Positions 14,879-16,442 of a stretch of 16,442 bases of DNA are shown here, in pieces (the first letter of the stretch is position 1; each line of letters starts with the position of its first letter). The notes under the pieces were generated by a model that was not told the DNA's origin, searched no databases, and was given only the letters and a program-made list of their open reading frames with translations. The stretch lies in contig JAQSYB010000126.1 in NCBI GenBank assembly GCA_029256365.1, forward strand, positions 1 to 16,442, written 5' to 3'. A program made the translations under genes and the position numbers. The stretch is from Clostridia bacterium (lineage in GTDB: Bacteria > Bacillota > Clostridia > Lutisporales > Lutisporaceae).

Positions 14879-15586
14879 TTAATAGATGGATGCTTTTTGT
14901 TTACTGCAAATGTATTGATGCATCATAATGATTGCCGAAGCACACGCAGCACTAATGCTCCAGCCAGTAATTACATCACTGAAATAATGCACGTTCAAAT
15001 AAACTCTGCTGATACCCGTCAAAAGTCCATAGGCCAACAGCAAAGCTGTTAGACTAGTATTAAGCTTCTTATTTTTTACAAAAATCCATACCAGATATAT
15101 AGACAAAAGCACCAATGCCATCAGATTCATAGAATGTCCACTGGGCAAGCTGTAGCTGTTTGCTTGACTGTAATGTCCTATTTCAACAAGATGCATGCTT
15201 GCAGCAGGTCTGGGTCTATGAAACAGCACCTTGAGAAACTCGTTTAAGCGCCAAACTCCCAGCATGTAGCATGCAAGAATTGCTGCTTCCTTCATTTTTT
15301 TATGAAATACCAAAGCTATTATTATGAAAAGAGTAGCCGCTATGACAGGCAGCGTTTCTCCTGTAGCAGTTATTCCCTTAAAAATCGCATCAAGCCAGGG
15401 TGTTCTTATACTTTTCATAATGCTCTGCAAAACACCATCCATTGCCCATTGTCCATAAACATAGTAATGCCTAATCATGTAGGAAGCCATAGCAGTTGAT
15501 GCAAGCATGATATAAACAGCACCATAAAATAACTTGCCATACCCGCCTATTTTACTAATTTTATTGTACTCTTTGAATGGATTCAT
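14879..15586 (-). CDS. Membrane-bound PAP2-family phosphatase
   Basis: This 235-residue protein has about five or six membrane segments and the complete PAP2 catalytic signature. It reads K119-x4-R124-P-R-P, then P148-S-G-H151, then S193-R194-x5-H200-x3-D204. Such enzymes remove phosphate from lipid phosphates at the outer membrane face, for example undecaprenyl pyrophosphate or phosphatidic acid. The exact substrate cannot be told from sequence. The start is the ATG at 15586 because GGAGG stands six bases before it; the frame remains open 14 codons further upstream without a ribosome site. The gene is monocistronic, with its own promoter and terminator, and divergent from the selenoprotein gene. 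A role in undecaprenyl phosphate recycling would suit the neighbouring cell-wall genes but is inference. Confidence 0.9.
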   Translation of the reverse strand: MNPFKEYNKISKIGGYGKLFYGAVYIMLASTAMASYMIRHYYVYGQWAMDGVLQSIMKSIRTPWLDAIFKGITATGETLPVIAATLFIIIALVFHKKMKEAAILACYMLGVWRLNEFLKVLFHRPRPAASMHLVEIGHYSQANSYSLPSGHSMNLMALVLLSIYLVWIFVKNKKLNTSLTALLLAYGLLTGISRVYLNVHYFSDVITGWSISAACASAIIMMHQYICSKQKASIY

Positions 15587-15616
15587 TTTATTCCTCCGAA
15601 ATCTGAATATAGCATT

Positions 15617-15645
15617 ATCATAAAACAAATATTATTTATTATCAA
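15617..15645 (-). promoter_or_regulatory. Sigma-A-like promoter for the PAP2 gene
   Basis: On the minus strand TTGATA (15640-15645) and TATGAT (15617-15622) are separated by exactly 17 bases. They precede the PAP2 start by about 30 bases from the -10. Confidence 0.65.
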
Positions 15646-15732
15646 TACAAAGCATTTTGCCAATATTAAAAGTGATACCATCATACACTTACAAAGTCTC
15701 TTGTCTAAAATTAATTTAAATATTAACAAATA

Positions 15733-15761
15733 TTGAAAAAAGAGCTGTAATATCGTATAAT
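15733..15761 (+). promoter_or_regulatory. Sigma-A-like promoter for the selenoprotein gene
   Basis: TTGAAA (15733-15738) and a perfect TATAAT (15756-15761) are separated by 17 bases. The expected start is near 15768, followed by AGGAGG at 15783-15788 and the ATG at 15797. Confidence 0.8.
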
Positions 15762-15776
15762 ACCCATACAGGGTAT
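15760..15776. promoter_or_regulatory. Palindromic operator-like site (ATACCC-N5-GGGTAT) over the selenoprotein promoter
   Basis: A perfect 6-5-6 inverted repeat, ATACCC then ATACA then GGGTAT, overlaps the end of the -10 element and covers the transcription start. The pattern of short C/G runs flanked by AT resembles operators of the CsoR/CstR (copper or persulfide sensing) repressor family. That match is from memory of those operators, and no such regulator gene lies in the window. As RNA it could form only a small hairpin. Confidence 0.6.
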
Positions 15777-15796
15777 GTGTACAGGAGGTGTATTGT

Positions 15797-16078
15797 ATGA
15801 ATATCATATTATCAGATAAAGCAAAAGAAGAGCTGGTAAAAGCGCAGATAAAGAGCTATAGAATCGACGTAGTTAGCAATAGCTGAGCGGGCCCCATATT
15901 TGGATTGGTTCCGGGCGAACCAACAGAATGGGACCTTGTTATTCAGGTTGATGATATAAAATTTTATGTGGAAGACTTCTACGAAGAAGTATTTAGCAGC
16001 TTTGATGTAGATTACATCAGTGGTTTCTTTAGAAAGGGCTTTGTAGTATATCCAAATGGCCAAAGAAGCAGTTGTTAA
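15797..16078 (+). CDS. HesB/IscA-like selenoprotein with in-frame TGA read as selenocysteine (Sec30)
   Basis: Reading through the TGA at 15884-15886 gives one 93-codon frame from an ATG, eight bases after AGGAGG, to TAA at 16076-16078. The first part, NIILSDKAKEELVKA, is a HesB-like beginning. The Sec context is VVSNS-Sec-AGPIFGLVPGEP, where HesB-like proteins carry their first conserved Cys. The remaining 63 codons keep a plausible protein with IQVDDIKFYVEDFY and GFFRKGFVVYP. A small HesB-like family with Cys or Sec at this position is known in anaerobes. The usual C-terminal CxC of IscA is not present; only Cys93, the last residue, is available as a second thiol. A SECIS-like stem-loop follows the TGA directly. 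Role: perhaps iron-sulfur or sulfur/selenium handling, not proven. Expression requires SelA-D machinery elsewhere in the genome. A standard gene caller would miss or truncate it. Confidence 0.9.
15890..15935 (+). promoter_or_regulatory. Bacterial SECIS-like stem-loop after the UGA codon
   Basis: The inner stem is TTGGTTC (15905-15911) with GAACCAA (15917-15923), seven pairs, closing a 5-base loop CGGGC with G at its second position (15913). The outer stem pairs 15890-15897 with 15928-15935, seven of eight bases, across an asymmetric internal loop. The loop G is 27 bases after the UGA. This fits the bacterial pattern of a hairpin in the coding region, close behind UGA with a G early in the apical loop, which SelB recognises. 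Confidence 0.82.
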
Positions 16079-16125
16079 TATAGCAGAGCCTATAAGGAGT
16101 TGTTAATATAGCAGAGCCTATAAGG
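16070..16125. repeat. Perfect 28-bp tandem duplication at the end of the selenoprotein gene
   Basis: Bases 16070-16097 and 16098-16125 are identical and directly adjacent. The unit starts AGTTGTTAATATAGCAGAGC and ends CTATAAGG. It contains the last two sense codons, the stop and the ascending arm of the terminator. The duplication therefore gives a second stop region and a spare terminator arm, without changing the protein. Perfect identity suggests a recent slippage event. Confidence 0.95.
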
Positions 16126-16141
16126 CTCTGCTATATTTTTT
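16106..16141 (+). terminator. Intrinsic terminator of the selenoprotein gene, overlapping the convergent MFS gene end
   Basis: Arms 16106-16118 and 16124-16136 make a perfect 13-bp stem with a TATAA loop, followed by TTTTTT (16136-16141). The descending arm and T-run also encode, on the other strand, the last residues (KKYSRAL) and stop of the MFS gene. On the minus strand the stem is followed by only a weak T-tract. Confidence 0.93.
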
Positions 16142-16442
16142 ATCATGCCATTTGTCCTCGAATACCCTCAGCCATAGCATAAATAAACTTGAAATCATCG
16201 ATAGTACAAAGCAAAGAATCCACATGCTTGTTAATCCATAGGTATCACTATAGACACCAAAAATCTTAGGTCCAAAGGTCGCTCCCATACCGGTTACCAA
16301 TGGAATGATTGCATTGAATCTTCCTCTATGGTTAATCGGTGAGTGGTTTGCAACATATACTCCTGCATTTGTCGCTTCAATAATTTCTCCAATTGTAAAT
16401 ATCAATCCCGATAGTATAAATAACCAAAAGCTGCTTACAAAA
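16118..16442 (-). CDS. Major facilitator superfamily transporter, C-terminal part (cut by window end)
   Basis: The frame is open from the right edge to TAG at 16118-16120, about 107 residues. It shows three membrane segments: one at the edge (FVSSFWLFILSGLIFTIGE), one with LVTGMGATFGPKIFGVY and a last one with MWILCFVLSMISSLFMLWL. The GEIIEA... and SPINHRGRFNA motifs correspond to helices 10-11 and the intervening loop of drug-efflux-type MFS proteins. A charged tail (EDKWHDKKYSRAL) ends the protein. The TTG at 16405 is internal, not the true start. Substrate cannot be deduced. It converges on the selenoprotein gene and shares the terminator region with it. Confidence 0.88.
   Translation of the reverse strand, partial: FVSSFWLFILSGLIFTIGEIIEATNAGVYVANHSPINHRGRFNAIIPLVTGMGATFGPKIFGVYSDTYGLTSMWILCFVLSMISSLFMLWLRVFEDKWHDKKYSRAL

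Noticed and set aside
15797..15886. A 29-codon peptide ending at the TGA
   Set aside because: The frame continues for 63 codons of sensible HesB-like protein after TGA, a SECIS-like hairpin follows, and the terminator lies after the distal TAA, not after the TGA.
15583..16063. Two minus-strand open frames (15583-15807 and 15812-16063)
   Set aside because: They lack ribosome sites and family-like sequence and lie antisense to the selenoprotein gene and its promoter, which explain this DNA better.

Overview
The window looks like chromosomal DNA of a spore-forming, low-GC Firmicute of the class Clostridia. The grounds are the AT-rich sequence, AGGAGG-type ribosome sites with frequent TTG/GTG starts, CotS-family spore-coat genes, an ftsEX/M23/S41/PDZ division block and a selenoprotein gene. 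Species cannot be named from this sequence. Every gene except one is on the minus strand; the exception is the selenoprotein gene near the right end. No tRNA, rRNA, CRISPR array, transposase or gene-free stretch over 300 bases was seen.

Layout, left to right. Bases 1-2240 hold a polytopic membrane protein with a C-terminal PDZ start (MinJ-like, cut by the window edge) and a CtpA-type S41 protease. Bases 2437-5266 hold a zinc-uptake operon, transcribed znuA, znuC, znuB, zur, from a sigma-A-like promoter with a 7-1-7 palindromic Fur-family operator. Its binding-protein gene znuA is broken by an internal deletion plus frameshift. Bases 5453-11799 hold a spore-coat/glycan operon, transcribed cotS-like, cotS-like, glycosyltransferase, ugd, UDP-glucuronate-epimerase-like gene, galU. 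The last three genes would turn glucose-1-phosphate into UDP-glucose, UDP-glucuronate and probably UDP-galacturonate. The glycosyltransferase appears to lack its donor-binding E-x7-E segment. Bases 12032-14737 hold ftsE, ftsX and a coiled-coil M23 peptidase, which together resemble an FtsEX-EnvC-type module for activating peptidoglycan hydrolysis. Bases 14879-15586 hold a PAP2 phosphatase.

The most distinctive item is at 15797-16078 on the plus strand: a small HesB/IscA-like protein whose reading frame contains an in-frame TGA at 15884-15886. This TGA sits where the family carries Cys or selenocysteine and is followed at once by a bacterial SECIS-like stem-loop. Read as a 93-residue selenoprotein, the gene has its own promoter, a palindrome resembling CsoR/CstR operators over the start point, a good ribosome site and a terminator. 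A perfect 28-bp tandem duplication covers its last codons and one terminator arm. A convergent MFS transporter gene, cut by the right edge, ends inside the same terminator.

The division block (ftsE, ftsX, M23 peptidase, ctpA, PDZ protein) is commonly contiguous in Firmicutes. Here about 9.7 kb of zinc-uptake and spore-coat genes separate the M23 peptidase from ctpA. Two or three genes in that segment show internal deletions, so decay of the segment, or an assembly problem, should be considered.
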